From positions 1-24,915 of IMG/VR virus record IMGVR_UViG_3300024518_002266: a stretch of DNA of 24,915 nucleotides. The stretch is one strand, 5' to 3'. Numbering within the stretch: the stretch's first letter is position 1; every line of letters starts with the position of its first letter. Origin of the DNA: a virus. The notes under the pieces are model-generated. The model was not told the origin of the DNA. It ran no database searches and saw nothing but the letters and a program-made list of their open reading frames with translations. Made by a program: the position numbers and the translations under genes. Shown here piece by piece: positions 1 to 7,933 of this stretch.

Positions 1-1
1 A

Positions 2-61
2 TTAAAGACTATCGAAGGTGTTGTTAAATTGGAAGTTGGTGATGCTAAAGAATATTTATAA
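2..61 (+). CDS. 3' end of an unidentified protein (partial)
   Basis: An open frame enters from the left edge and stops at a TAA at 59-61, leaving 19 residues ending in GDAKEYL. It is followed 17 bases later by the next start codon in the same direction, which fits a tightly packed plus-strand operon. Too little remains to name the product. It could be a chance frame, but the spacing and direction suit a real upstream gene. Confidence 0.5.
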   Translation, partial: LKTIEGVVKLEVGDAKEYL

Positions 62-78
62 ATACCAGAGGATCATGT

Positions 79-432
79 ATGACAAATAAATATAAAACAG
101 CACGAGAAGTATTAACAGCGATTACTATTGAAGAAGGGAGTGTTCTAGAAACAGTTGTCGAAATTAATGAAGAAATCTTAGAAGAAACCATGCGAGAGAA
201 TGGTGAATGTGTTTGGGATGGAGACTATGAGGAACATCGATGGGCAACTTTCTTCACTGTAGTGTCTAAGTATGAGGTAGAAGGAGAGACTTATTACTTA
301 TCTTTCTCAGATTACACAGCAGGTGGTGATAATGATGCAGAGGGATGTGGTTATCATTTTGAAGGTATTGATAATGTTCAGGTGATGGAACCTTATGAGA
401 AGATGGTTATTGATTACAGAGTTATAAGTTAA
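79..432 (+). CDS. Hypothetical acidic phage protein (117 aa)
   Basis: I do not recognise this protein. It is strongly acidic and rich in Glu, Asp and aromatic residues, with no signal peptide or membrane segment. The first half looks helical (IEEGSVLETVVEINEEILEE) and the second half looks like beta strands around YYLSFSDY. An AGAGGAT ribosome-binding site lies 7 bases before the ATG, which supports this start. It sits 28 bases upstream of thyX in the same direction, so it is probably co-transcribed with the nucleotide-metabolism genes. Small acidic proteins of this kind are common early phage products, but no function follows from that. Confidence 0.75.
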   Translation: MTNKYKTAREVLTAITIEEGSVLETVVEINEEILEETMRENGECVWDGDYEEHRWATFFTVVSKYEVEGETYYLSFSDYTAGGDNDAEGCGYHFEGIDNVQVMEPYEKMVIDYRVIS

Positions 433-460
433 TTTGCAAAAAGAGGAGAGGATTTAGAGA

Positions 461-1123
461 ATGAGAGCAGAGTATATTACACATATGGGTGATGATTTAA
501 TGATCGCCAACACAGCTAGGGTGTCTTTTGATAAAACTAGTGAAGAATTTACCTACAGGAAGGATAAACCAAGGGGAAGTGATGAAGGAATCCTTGAGTA
601 TTTAGCCGATCATAATCATTGGACGCCTTATGGACACGCTATAGTTTCCTTACGGATGAAGGCTCCTGTTCCTATCAGAACTCAATGCTTTAAACATAAG
701 CAAGGTTTTGTAGAGAATGAGGAATCTCGGAGGTATATTAGCTCAAGTCCAGAACTATTCATACCAGATCACTTCAGGAATAAACCATCTGGTAATGCAA
801 AGCAAGGGAGTGAAGGGATTCATGTAGGGTCTGATTTATATTTAGAGGTTTACAAAAAACAATGTGAATCTTCAATAAAAATCTATGAGAATATGGTAGC
901 AGATGGAGTAGCCCCAGAACAAGCACGTTTTATCCTTCCTCAAGGTTGCCAAGTTAATTGGATTTGGACAGGAAGCTTATCAGCATTCTCAAGGTTTTAT
1001 AATCTACGTATAGATTCTCATGCTCAAAAAGAGATTCAAGATTTAGCTAAGGAAGTTGGTAGTATAATTGAGCCGTTATTTCCAGTGGCGTGGAGTAAGT
1101 TAGTTGGTGGTAAAAATGATTAA
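461..1123 (+). CDS. thyX: Flavin-dependent thymidylate synthase ThyX
   Basis: ThyX converts dUMP to dTMP in the cytoplasm using FAD, NAD(P)H and methylenetetrahydrofolate, so the phage need not rely on host ThyA. At 220 residues it has normal family length. The signature lies at residues 78-92: a KHK in place of the usual RHR, then GF, NE at 86-87 and SRRY at 89-92. The conserved His-rich start (HNHWTPYGH, 51-59) and the C-terminal block ARFILPQ...SRFYNLR...HAQKEIQDLA (155-196) are both present. An AGGAGAGG site precedes the ATG. It sits with nrdA and nrdB, so dTMP and dNTP supply form one cluster. The FKHKxGF-type signature is, as I recall it, a variant found in phage ThyX, so this is probably active enzyme rather than a relic. 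Confidence 0.95.
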   Translation: MRAEYITHMGDDLMIANTARVSFDKTSEEFTYRKDKPRGSDEGILEYLADHNHWTPYGHAIVSLRMKAPVPIRTQCFKHKQGFVENEESRRYISSSPELFIPDHFRNKPSGNAKQGSEGIHVGSDLYLEVYKKQCESSIKIYENMVADGVAPEQARFILPQGCQVNWIWTGSLSAFSRFYNLRIDSHAQKEIQDLAKEVGSIIEPLFPVAWSKLVGGKND

Positions 1124-1159
1124 TCGTAGGAATGAATTACTGATAATGTTATTTTCCGC

Positions 1160-1333
1160 TTGTGTTTTATATACGTAGCGGTATTATGTATGTCCTATTT
1201 ATACGACGCCACTGAGCACATCAGAGAAGAATCGAAAGATTACAGAAAATCTTGTCATAAACTCGGTGGTGAATTTGTGTATATAGAGTTTCATGGTAAT
1301 GTTTGCATAAATGATTTAATAAAAGATAACTAA
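1160..1333 (+). CDS. Small membrane-type ORF, possibly frameshifted
   Basis: An open frame ends at a TAA at 1331-1333. From an ATG at 1190 it encodes 47 residues (MSYLYDATEHIREE...). From a TTG at 1160 it encodes 57 and gains a hydrophobic stretch (CFIYVAVLCMSYLY). Neither start has a convincing ribosome-binding site. In another frame a 20-codon reading frame (MINRRNELLIMLFSACVLYT) begins at 1116 inside the end of thyX, behind a GGTGG, and stops at 1176-1178. A single -1 shift joining the two would give a roughly 70-residue protein with a basic N-terminus, one membrane helix and a soluble tail. I cannot tell whether this is a decayed gene, a sequencing error or recoding. Confidence 0.4.
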   Translation: MCFIYVAVLCMSYLYDATEHIREESKDYRKSCHKLGGEFVYIEFHGNVCINDLIKDN

Positions 1334-1351
1334 AAACATATACATTACACA

Positions 1352-1380
1352 GGCTCCTCTTCATGGAGTCTTTTATTTTA
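1352..1380 (+). terminator. Weak intrinsic terminator before nrdA
   Basis: GGCTCC (1352-1357) and GGAGTC (1365-1370) pair with one G-U and a 7-base loop, followed by TTTTATTTTA. The nrdA ribosome-binding site starts immediately after the T-run, so some read-through is likely if nrdA has no promoter of its own. No convincing promoter for nrdA was seen. Confidence 0.5.
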
Positions 1381-1392
1381 TTAGGAGAATAG

Positions 1393-3669
1393 ATGTTAAA
1401 TTATGTAGTAAAAAGTGACGGAGAGAGAGAGAAGTTCTCTCCAGATAAACTTAATAAGATGGCGCAATGGGCAGATAATGTAGGAGTTAATTGGTCAGAG
1501 GTTGTATTATCTGCAGTTAAGAAAGTATCAGATGAATGCACCACTCAAGAGCTTCAAGACGCATTAATTTCTTCTTGTGCAGAGAAACAAACAACTGAAC
1601 ATATTAATATGGCTGCACGTTTGTTTCTTGGAACTTTATATAAGAAAGCTCACGGAGGTTTTGAAAACAGACCACATTTATATGACTTCTATTATAAGAT
1701 GGTAATAGAGGGTGTATGGGAGCAGATGGATTATGACGCTGATGACTTAGAGCACATTAACGAATTAATTGATCACGATAAAGACCTTTCCTACAAGTAC
1801 ACCACAGTTAAGCAGATCTCAGATAAATACTCTAAGAAACTTAACGGAACAGTATGCGAGACTCCCCAGTTTACTTTTATCGGTATTGCTATGAAAGTAA
1901 TGGAAAGTCAACCAGAAGATAGACGACTTGATGATATAGAAAAACTTTATAATTACTTAAGTGATTTAAAGATTAATATGCCAACTCCATTCCTATCAGG
2001 ATTAAGAACCCCTTTTAAAGGGTATGCCTCTTGTGCTGTATTTGTTGCAGAAGATGACGCTAAGTCATTAGGAATTTCAGATTTCATGGCATATACAATG
2101 ACTTGTGCTAGTGCAGGTATCGGAGGGACGATCAGGACACGTTCTAAGGGTGATAAGGTTAAAGGTGGTGCAATCACCCATACTGGGAAGTTACCTTACT
2201 ATAGATCATTACAAGGCTCTGTGAAGAGCACTAAACAGTCCATTCGGGGAGGAAGTGCAACTATCCATTACACATGCCTTGATCCTGAAGTTTATGATTT
2301 ACTTAGATTACGACATCCTACCACTGTCTCAGAAAAACAAGTTAATGGACTAGATTACAGCTTAGGTGTTAACAAGTTCTTCATGGAAAAGGTAGCTAAG
2401 GATGAAAAGTGGATGCTTGTCTCTCTTGGAGATGGGAGAGAGTTACATGATTCTTTGTATAAACCTTTAGAGTACTTTATTAAAGAGTACGAAGCTTATG
2501 AGAAATCTGAGAAACCTCGTACTTATGTTAGTGCAAAAGAATTAGCTGAACTTGCCCTTATTAACAGACAAGATACAGGAAGAGGAGTTTACATTCATTG
2601 GTTAGACGAGATGAATACTCATACCTCATTTAAAGACCCAATTTATTCTTCAAATTTATGCAAAGAAATCTTCCTAAGAACAAAACCATACTACAACATG
2701 ACAGAGCTGTACGACGATACCACTAACCCTGACACAGGTGAAATGGCCTTATGCTTCTTAAGTTCTATTGTAGCGGGAAGGGTAACCTCTGAAGAGTATG
2801 AGGATGTTGCATATTACACATGCTTGGCGATTGATAATGTGATCGATATTATGGAATACCCTTTTGAACATTTAAAACGTACAGCACAAGCCACTAGGAG
2901 TATCGGTGTAGGTATTACTAACCTTGCACATTACATGGCTAAGAATAAGAAAAGTTATTGTGATGTAGATGGTAAGAATTTTATACACAGACATGCAGAG
3001 ATGCATAGTTTCTTCTTACACAAAGCTTCAGTTCGTTTAGCACAAGAGAAAGGGGCGTGTGAGTGGATGTACAGGACAAAGTATAATGAAGGGTGGTTAC
3101 CTATCGACACTTATAATAAGAACGTTGATTCAGTACATACACAAAGCCTCATGTACCCTTGGGAAGAGTATCGTGGACTTCCTGTAAGATTTAGTGTTAA
3201 TGAAGCCACAGCACCTTATGAGTCATCTTCTGGAGCTACTGCGACAACTAACAGTCTTTACCCTATCAGGTCTTATGTAGTTATTAAGAAATCAGGAACT
3301 AATAAGATAGTCTTTGATGCACCTGATATAGATGATCCTGAAGTTAAAGAGTATTATGAACTTGCATGGGATATTGATACTAAACATATGATCGATGTGT
3401 ACAGTATTGTTCAGAAGTTTAGTGGACAAGGTATAAGTGCTGACTTCTATAAAGATTATAGTAGATACCCTAATGAGAAGATTCCTGTATCTGAACTAAT
3501 AGGAGATGCATTGTACGCAACTAAAATGGGAATGAAGAGTTGGTATTATCAGAATGCACGTGCTGGTATTAAGAGTTTAACAGATGTACCAGATACCATA
3601 AATATTAAGCAATTAGAAGTCGTAAACGAAGAAGATAGTGAAGATGACTGTGAAGCTTGTAAAATGTAA
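1393..3669 (+). CDS. nrdA: Class I ribonucleotide reductase large subunit NrdA
   Basis: The alpha subunit of aerobic ribonucleotide reductase reduces ribonucleotides to deoxyribonucleotides, working with the radical-generating NrdB encoded 15 bases downstream. At 758 residues it matches the class Ia length. Residues 1-90 form an ATP-cone with overall activity control. The catalytic set is complete: Cys214 (CAVF), Asn421/Cys423/Glu425 (SNLCKEI), Cys454 (LCFLSS), the radical-transfer tyrosine pair Tyr718/Tyr719 (WYYQNARAG), the phosphate-binding loop near 609-613 (YESSS), and a C-terminal redox pair Cys753/Cys756 (CEACKM). An AGGAGAATAG site precedes the ATG. The C-terminal cysteines need a glutaredoxin or thioredoxin, and one is fused to the neighbouring NrdB. 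Confidence 0.97.
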   Translation: MLNYVVKSDGEREKFSPDKLNKMAQWADNVGVNWSEVVLSAVKKVSDECTTQELQDALISSCAEKQTTEHINMAARLFLGTLYKKAHGGFENRPHLYDFYYKMVIEGVWEQMDYDADDLEHINELIDHDKDLSYKYTTVKQISDKYSKKLNGTVCETPQFTFIGIAMKVMESQPEDRRLDDIEKLYNYLSDLKINMPTPFLSGLRTPFKGYASCAVFVAEDDAKSLGISDFMAYTMTCASAGIGGTIRTRSKGDKVKGGAITHTGKLPYYRSLQGSVKSTKQSIRGGSATIHYTCLDPEVYDLLRLRHPTTVSEKQVNGLDYSLGVNKFFMEKVAKDEKWMLVSLGDGRELHDSLYKPLEYFIKEYEAYEKSEKPRTYVSAKELAELALINRQDTGRGVYIHWLDEMNTHTSFKDPIYSSNLCKEIFLRTKPYYNMTELYDDTTNPDTGEMALCFLSSIVAGRVTSEEYEDVAYYTCLAIDNVIDIMEYPFEHLKRTAQATRSIGVGITNLAHYMAKNKKSYCDVDGKNFIHRHAEMHSFFLHKASVRLAQEKGACEWMYRTKYNEGWLPIDTYNKNVDSVHTQSLMYPWEEYRGLPVRFSVNEATAPYESSSGATATTNSLYPIRSYVVIKKSGTNKIVFDAPDIDDPEVKEYYELAWDIDTKHMIDVYSIVQKFSGQGISADFYKDYSRYPNEKIPVSELIGDALYATKMGMKSWYYQNARAGIKSLTDVPDTINIKQLEVVNEEDSEDDCEACKM

Positions 3670-3684
3670 AAGAGGAGATATTAA

Positions 3685-5025
3685 ATGACAGTACTTAATT
3701 TAAACAATACAGGATGGCAGACAGGAAAGTATCCCCTATTCTTAGGAGAGGATCTAGGACTTCATGATACAATGAATCGTCCTTACCCTGAGTTGTTTGA
3801 TTTATTCAAAACTTTAAAGTCTTTAGATTGGGCTGAAGATGAAATTGACTTATCTCAGTCTAGAATGGACTTCATGGAGTGTGATGCTGCTAGTTATGAT
3901 GTGATGATCAAAACATTAGCTTGGCAATATGAAGCTGATAGTGTTGCTTCTAGGTCAATCATTTCACTGTTTGCACCATTCATTACTAATAGTGACTTAA
4001 ATCAACTAATGTTAAGATGGTCAGACAATGAAGCCTTACATGCAACGACTTACTCAGAGATTGTAAGACAATGTATAAGTAATCCTGATGAAATATTTGA
4101 AGAGATAACTAAGAATAAAAACATTACAGAACGTTCAGGTAAAATTGTTGAGTCTTTTAATAACTTAAAAACTTTAGGAGCTGTGTATACTTTAAATAAG
4201 AACGCTGTTCCTGAAGAAGAGATAATGAAGACTATTCTTAAAGCTTTAGTAAGTTTATATTGCTTAGAGAGTATGGAGTTTATGCCATCATTTGCTTGTA
4301 CTTTTGCACTTGCAGAAAGGGAGTTATTCTTATCAGCGGCGAGTCTTGTACAGAAGATTATGATTGATGAGACTATTCATACTAAGTTTGGAGAGGCTAT
4401 TCTTAATATATTACTTAAAGACCCTAAGTGGTTAAAAGTTTACAACAGTATTAAACATGAAGTTAAAGATATTGTTGATAGTATATTTTATCAAGAGTTA
4501 AGTTGGAGTAGGTATATCTTTTCGGAAGGGAGAAGTATTGTAGGGTTAAATACTCCTTTACTAGAGGACAGAGTTAAGTATGTATCTGCACCTACCTACA
4601 ACTTCCTAGATTTAGATATGCCTTTTGAGGAAGTTTTAGAGAATCCATTACCATGGATGGATGATTGGTTAGATATTGACTCTCAACAAACTGCTGCACA
4701 AGAGACAGATCTTAATAATTACAGATTAAATTCAGTAATTAAGGATACTTATGATTTAACTGACTTTGACTTTGGTGACAGGGATTCAGTAAATAAAGAG
4801 GAAACTTTTATAGTTTTCTCTAAAGATAACTGTCCCATGTGTACAATCCTTAAAAGTAGGATGAAGGAGAATAATATACCTTACGAAGAAAGTAATATTA
4901 CTAATGATGAAGAAGGTAGAAACTTTCTTATTAGTGAAGGACTAAGATCTCTTCCTCAAGTATTCACTTCAAACTTAAATTACATAGGAGACGCTAAGTT
5001 CTTCTCAGACAACTATTTAAGTTAA
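3685..5025 (+). CDS. nrdB: Ribonucleotide reductase small subunit NrdB with fused C-terminal glutaredoxin
   Basis: NrdB holds the di-iron centre and tyrosyl radical that drive NrdA. Likely metal ligands are Glu83, Glu116, His119 (NEALH), Glu195 (LESMEF), Glu229 and His232 (DETIH); the radical tyrosine is Tyr123. The NrdB part runs to about residue 350 and ends in DLNNYRLN, which resembles the tail peptide that docks on NrdA in E. coli (DLSNFQL). After a short acidic linker, residues 374-446 are a glutaredoxin-like domain: CPMC at 383-386, the cis-proline in SLPQVF at 422-427, and a final IGD. At 446 residues it is longer than plain NrdB by this domain. AGAGGAGAT lies before the ATG. The fusion probably supplies the reductant for the NrdA C-terminal cysteines; that role is inferred. 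Confidence 0.95.
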   Translation: MTVLNLNNTGWQTGKYPLFLGEDLGLHDTMNRPYPELFDLFKTLKSLDWAEDEIDLSQSRMDFMECDAASYDVMIKTLAWQYEADSVASRSIISLFAPFITNSDLNQLMLRWSDNEALHATTYSEIVRQCISNPDEIFEEITKNKNITERSGKIVESFNNLKTLGAVYTLNKNAVPEEEIMKTILKALVSLYCLESMEFMPSFACTFALAERELFLSAASLVQKIMIDETIHTKFGEAILNILLKDPKWLKVYNSIKHEVKDIVDSIFYQELSWSRYIFSEGRSIVGLNTPLLEDRVKYVSAPTYNFLDLDMPFEEVLENPLPWMDDWLDIDSQQTAAQETDLNNYRLNSVIKDTYDLTDFDFGDRDSVNKEETFIVFSKDNCPMCTILKSRMKENNIPYEESNITNDEEGRNFLISEGLRSLPQVFTSNLNYIGDAKFFSDNYLS

Positions 5026-5054
5026 CCTACTTGAGTTAAACCAACAAATCCCGC

Positions 5055-5102
5055 CCAATAAAAACCCGTTAAGGAAAGTATCTCTACTTCTCTTAACGGG
5101 TT
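5055..5102 (-). terminator. Strong intrinsic terminator between convergent blocks
   Basis: An 11-bp perfect inverted repeat (AACCCGTTAAG at 5063-5073 and CTTAACGGGTT at 5092-5102) surrounds an inner stem AAGTA/TACTT capped by a GAGA tetraloop. On the minus strand it is followed by TTTTTATT, giving a good terminator for the long leftward operon. On the plus strand the stem also forms after nrdB but lacks a proper T-run, so termination there is probably weaker. Confidence 0.88.
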
Positions 5103-5125
5103 GTACCTTTCAAACAGATAAACTA

Positions 5126-5431
5126 TTAATCTAATTCAGATTTTACTATTACGTTATGGATCATATCGTTTATCATTTCATTATTCAGTTCATTACCTTT
5201 TCTTACCCATTCCAGATCATTCTTTATTACCGACACGTTACTATTCAATTCTGAGAATTTCTCACTCATCATTGCTATAAGTTTAATAGCATCTTTCAAC
5301 TCTTCTATATCCTTAGTATTAGCTTGTACTTTGCTGTAGCCAGAACTTAGAGTTAAGAGAAAGGAAGTTATTAGTGCAACCAGTAATGCTTGAATGCCAC
5401 CTGTAATGAGACCTTTAGACTCTTGAGGCAT
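5126..5431 (-). CDS. Small one-TM coiled-coil protein, holin- or spanin-like
   Basis: This 101-residue protein has one clear membrane helix near residues 9-31 (GGIQALLVALITSFLLTL), preceded by a short N-terminus. A charged heptad-like stretch follows (about 34-95: KDIEELKDAIKLIAMM, FSELNSNV). Size and layout suit a holin, an inner-membrane spanin or an accessory lysis protein, and it is the last gene of the leftward late operon, where lysis genes often sit. No endolysin is visible in the window to support this. The ATG lacks a Shine-Dalgarno sequence: the 25 bases before it are an AT-rich run of TTAAC/TTAA units. A possible promoter and two hairpins lie just upstream. The function is a guess from topology and position. 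Confidence 0.7.
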   Translation of the reverse strand: MPQESKGLITGGIQALLVALITSFLLTLSSGYSKVQANTKDIEELKDAIKLIAMMSEKFSELNSNVSVIKNDLEWVRKGNELNNEMINDMIHNVIVKSELD

Positions 5432-5456
5432 AATTAATTAGGTTAATTGGTTAAGT

Positions 5457-5492
5457 TAAAAATAAAGCTTGATCACATCCTTGTGAAGCAAG
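5457..5492 (-). terminator. Terminator-like hairpin upstream of the holin-like gene
   Basis: On the minus strand CTTG(CTT)CACA AGGA TGTG(AT)CAAG forms an interrupted 8-bp stem from 5492 to 5468, followed by CTTTATTTTT. It may end the fibre transcript, or act as an attenuator between the possible promoter at 5533-5561 and the gene starting at 5431. The stem is short and has an internal loop. Confidence 0.45.
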
Positions 5493-5532
5493 ACAAACTC
5501 TTGTTGAAAAACCTTTCACCAATCTTCCTATG

Positions 5533-5561
5533 ATTAAGTGAGATAAATTTAAATTTGTCAA
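5533..5561 (-). promoter_or_regulatory. Possible sigma70 promoter for the holin-like gene
   Basis: On the minus strand a perfect -35 TTGACA (5561-5556) overlaps the stop codon of the upstream gene. A spacer of exactly 17 bases leads to CTTAAT (5538-5533), a 4/6 match to the -10. The expected start point near 5526 lies about 4 bases before an imperfect hairpin at 5522-5501 (TGAAA/TTTCA core). The weak -10 keeps confidence low. Confidence 0.4.
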
Positions 5562-6163
5562 ACTCTAGTATCAACTATTAAGTCTAGTGCAGTTTGATCC
5601 ACTGCTGCTAAAATATCGGTAGTGAGCTGAACCTGCCCTATTGACCCATCGTCATTTGAAATACTTGTATATAAATACTGCATCCGATCAACTGAATTTT
5701 GAACTAATGTATTTATATCTGGAAGTAATGTAGTCTCACTAATACCGCCAGAGAGTGTGAATATCAAGTATGGTGTTGCCGCTGAAAGCTTCAATGGGTT
5801 GTTTCTAAGGTACTCGTAATCAGTGTAATACTTATCTGCATCAGATTTTGTCAGTATAACTTTATTACCATCCCAATCATCCACACCATCATTCATTAAT
5901 TCATCACTTCTTAATCCCAATCCATCAATGAGGTTCATTTTATTTGAGAATAAACTACCAGAGGTAGCCATCGCTATAACAGCATCACATTGTGCTTCAG
6001 TTGAAATGTCAGTACTAATAGAAATCAATTGATCGTCGGTAAGGACACCATTAAGTGACTCATCAATTATATTAAAATTAGCATCCATCACACCAACTGC
6101 GGATAAAGCTTTCTGTAGTGTGCTAGCACTTCCTAAGTCAATCGTATAATTAAAAGTTGGCAT
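5558..6163 (-). CDS. Hypothetical protein after the beta-helix fibre (201 aa)
   Basis: I do not recognise this protein. It has no membrane segment or signal peptide and is rich in Asp, Ser, Thr and Leu, with a mix of helical stretches (LTKSDADKYYTDYEYLRNN near 105-125) and beta-like stretches. Its ATG overlaps the stop of the 487-residue fibre gene in a TAATG, so translation is probably coupled and the product made in proportion to the fibre. That position suits a fibre chaperone, a fibre cap or a further structural subunit. None of these is shown by the sequence. Confidence 0.8.
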   Translation of the reverse strand: MPTFNYTIDLGSASTLQKALSAVGVMDANFNIIDESLNGVLTDDQLISISTDISTEAQCDAVIAMATSGSLFSNKMNLIDGLGLRSDELMNDGVDDWDGNKVILTKSDADKYYTDYEYLRNNPLKLSAATPYLIFTLSGGISETTLLPDINTLVQNSVDRMQYLYTSISNDDGSIGQVQLTTDILAAVDQTALDLIVDTRV

Positions 6164-7626
6164 TATATAATCATCTCTTTAACTAAAATTAATATGTCTG
6201 AAACTGTAGCCAAAGCTCCACCTGGACCATTACCAACTCCATACTTAACTTCAATAGTATTATTTCCTATAAGCAAGGGAGTATCTACATTCTTACATTG
6301 ATATGAATGATTATTTGCGTCTTTTTGTTCAATATCAGACTCAAGGCCTTGAAGAACTCCATTGACAAAGAGACCAACTACCGTACTTCTGTTAGCAGTA
6401 GAATTTGAACTTTCAAAACTAAATGATATTTCAGCTCTGTCATAGTCCACGTTAATTACCTCAGAAAGTGCAGTTTGTGGTGACGTGGTATACACACTTG
6501 ATGTTGTAGCATCACCTACTAGTTCCAGGACTTTTGTTCTTCCTTGTACCCAATCTCCGTAATGCTTCCCCCCAATAACTCCATTTAACGTCCCATTAAC
6601 TGTTAAAGTTCCTGTCATAGAACCAATGACCACAAAAGCTCTAGTACCTGCACCGATGGTAAGGTCACCTTGCAACTGATTACAATGTAAAGCAAGGTCA
6701 CTATTACCTGAAGATTCTACACTTCCGAATACTGTTGAACCTCGGTGCTGCAAAACACCCACTCCAGATACTGTCATATTTCCGAAGACAACGCCAACTG
6801 TGTCATAAATACATGATCCATCCGTAACGATGGTACTTCCCGCAACGGTATTGGCACTTACGGTCAAGATGCCGTTAGCTTGTACATTTGCAGCAGTACC
6901 TGCCGCAATAGAGCCTGCTCGTACCTTTAAGATACCATTTTGCACCAAGAGTCCTGTAGTACCTGTGTAAGCAACACCACTAGCATTAAACAGACTTGAT
7001 ATATTTACATCAGCAACATTTACAGGAGAGAGGGGATTATAGTCAAAAAATGTGGCGTTATTATTACTAAATGAAACTGTGTTGAAGTTGAAATCAATAG
7101 GAGTGGCACAATCCCCTGTGACCATAACACCTTTACTTCCATCACCCCTCAACTGTAACTGACTGATAGTGAAAAATATACTATCACAATTATTCTTTAT
7201 CTCTACTCCAAGTCCATTATCACCGCCAACGATCAAACCACTCATTGTTGTACCAAAAGAAGATAATGCATCCACCTCCAGTACTGTTGCATTATCTGTA
7301 TTGTTAACCAGTGTCTGTGGTTTGAAAGATAGAGAGTTAGCTCCAGAAACCCCAACGAGTCCTGTACTTACAATAGTTGTATGTTGACCTTCAAATAACA
7401 CACTATCATATAACGTCAAATCTTCTACGTATACCCCACCTTGTGCTTCGTTTACAAAACCAATACTACTAGGACTAGGTGTTGGAATTAAACCAGAAGC
7501 TCCATCTAAAGCAGCCTGTATGGTTTTCTTAGGATGCTCAATACTTTTACCGTCTAAAGTATCTCCACCAGAATCGGCATAAAAGAATCCTCTAACTTGA
7601 TGGTTTATATTAGATCTATATCCCAT
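6163..7626 (-). CDS. Beta-helix fibre or tailspike protein (487 aa)
   Basis: This is probably a receptor-binding fibre or tailspike. Residues about 15-45 (ADSGGDTLDGKSIEHPKKT...) match the short lead-in found at the start of many pectate-lyase-like phage spikes (D-G-x-S-x-x-x-P-x-x-T-I-Q-A-A). Residues about 60-370 consist of short Gly/Asn/Thr/Val-rich units such as GVMVTGDC and GNMTVSGVGVL, typical of a parallel beta-helix. The last 110 residues look like a beta-sandwich cap (VGLFVNGVLQG, NNTIEVKYG). No catalytic residues can be assigned, so enzymatic action on host polysaccharide is unproven. It starts one base after the 101-residue gene and overlaps the 201-residue gene, so the three are likely made together. 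Confidence 0.82.
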   Translation of the reverse strand: MGYRSNINHQVRGFFYADSGGDTLDGKSIEHPKKTIQAALDGASGLIPTPSPSSIGFVNEAQGGVYVEDLTLYDSVLFEGQHTTIVSTGLVGVSGANSLSFKPQTLVNNTDNATVLEVDALSSFGTTMSGLIVGGDNGLGVEIKNNCDSIFFTISQLQLRGDGSKGVMVTGDCATPIDFNFNTVSFSNNNATFFDYNPLSPVNVADVNISSLFNASGVAYTGTTGLLVQNGILKVRAGSIAAGTAANVQANGILTVSANTVAGSTIVTDGSCIYDTVGVVFGNMTVSGVGVLQHRGSTVFGSVESSGNSDLALHCNQLQGDLTIGAGTRAFVVIGSMTGTLTVNGTLNGVIGGKHYGDWVQGRTKVLELVGDATTSSVYTTSPQTALSEVINVDYDRAEISFSFESSNSTANRSTVVGLFVNGVLQGLESDIEQKDANNHSYQCKNVDTPLLIGNNTIEVKYGVGNGPGGALATVSDILILVKEMII

Positions 7627-7627
7627 A

Positions 7628-7933
7628 TTACACCTCCACCCAAGCTAAAGTTCCTGGTGCGAAACCTCTTACTTCTGTTGGAGATATTGTCAATGAATTT
7701 GGAACGGTAGATCCATTACCATCAACTGTATCGTTAGTTACACCTTCATTAATTATGTAAACAGGTTGAGTTGCATTTGCTAGTAAAGGAAGTGTTAAGG
7801 TATTACCTCCATCACTTATCACATATTGATCTGTTACAAGTATTTGGTAATCTCCACTAACTCTTACTAAGTTAGCACCTTCACTAGGAACACCACCGCC
7901 ACTAGTAGATAATTTACCCATCAAGATAGTCAT
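7628..7933 (-). CDS. Small beta-rich structural protein (101 aa), fibre-associated
   Basis: The protein is all-beta in character, with a Gly-rich N-terminal linker (STSGGGVPSEGANLVRV) and repeated short hydrophobic strands (DQYVISDGGNTLTLPL, QPVYIINEG, GFAPGTLAWVEV). It looks like a small fibre-tip or collar domain. Its first residues, MTIL plus a Ser/Gly linker and a xLRV/LVRV strand, resemble the start of the 574-residue fibre protein. Both genes begin directly behind a copy of the 93-residue gene in a TAATG overlap. This suggests both carry the same N-terminal attachment piece left by the duplication. The exact role is unknown. Confidence 0.75.
   Translation of the reverse strand: MTILMGKLSTSGGGVPSEGANLVRVSGDYQILVTDQYVISDGGNTLTLPLLANATQPVYIINEGVTNDTVDGNGSTVPNSLTISPTEVRGFAPGTLAWVEV

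Noticed and set aside
1160-1192. Possible promoter TTGTGT - 16 - TATTAT upstream of nrdA
   Set aside because: The -35 is poor, the spacing is short, and the terminator-like hairpin at 1352-1380 lies between it and nrdA.
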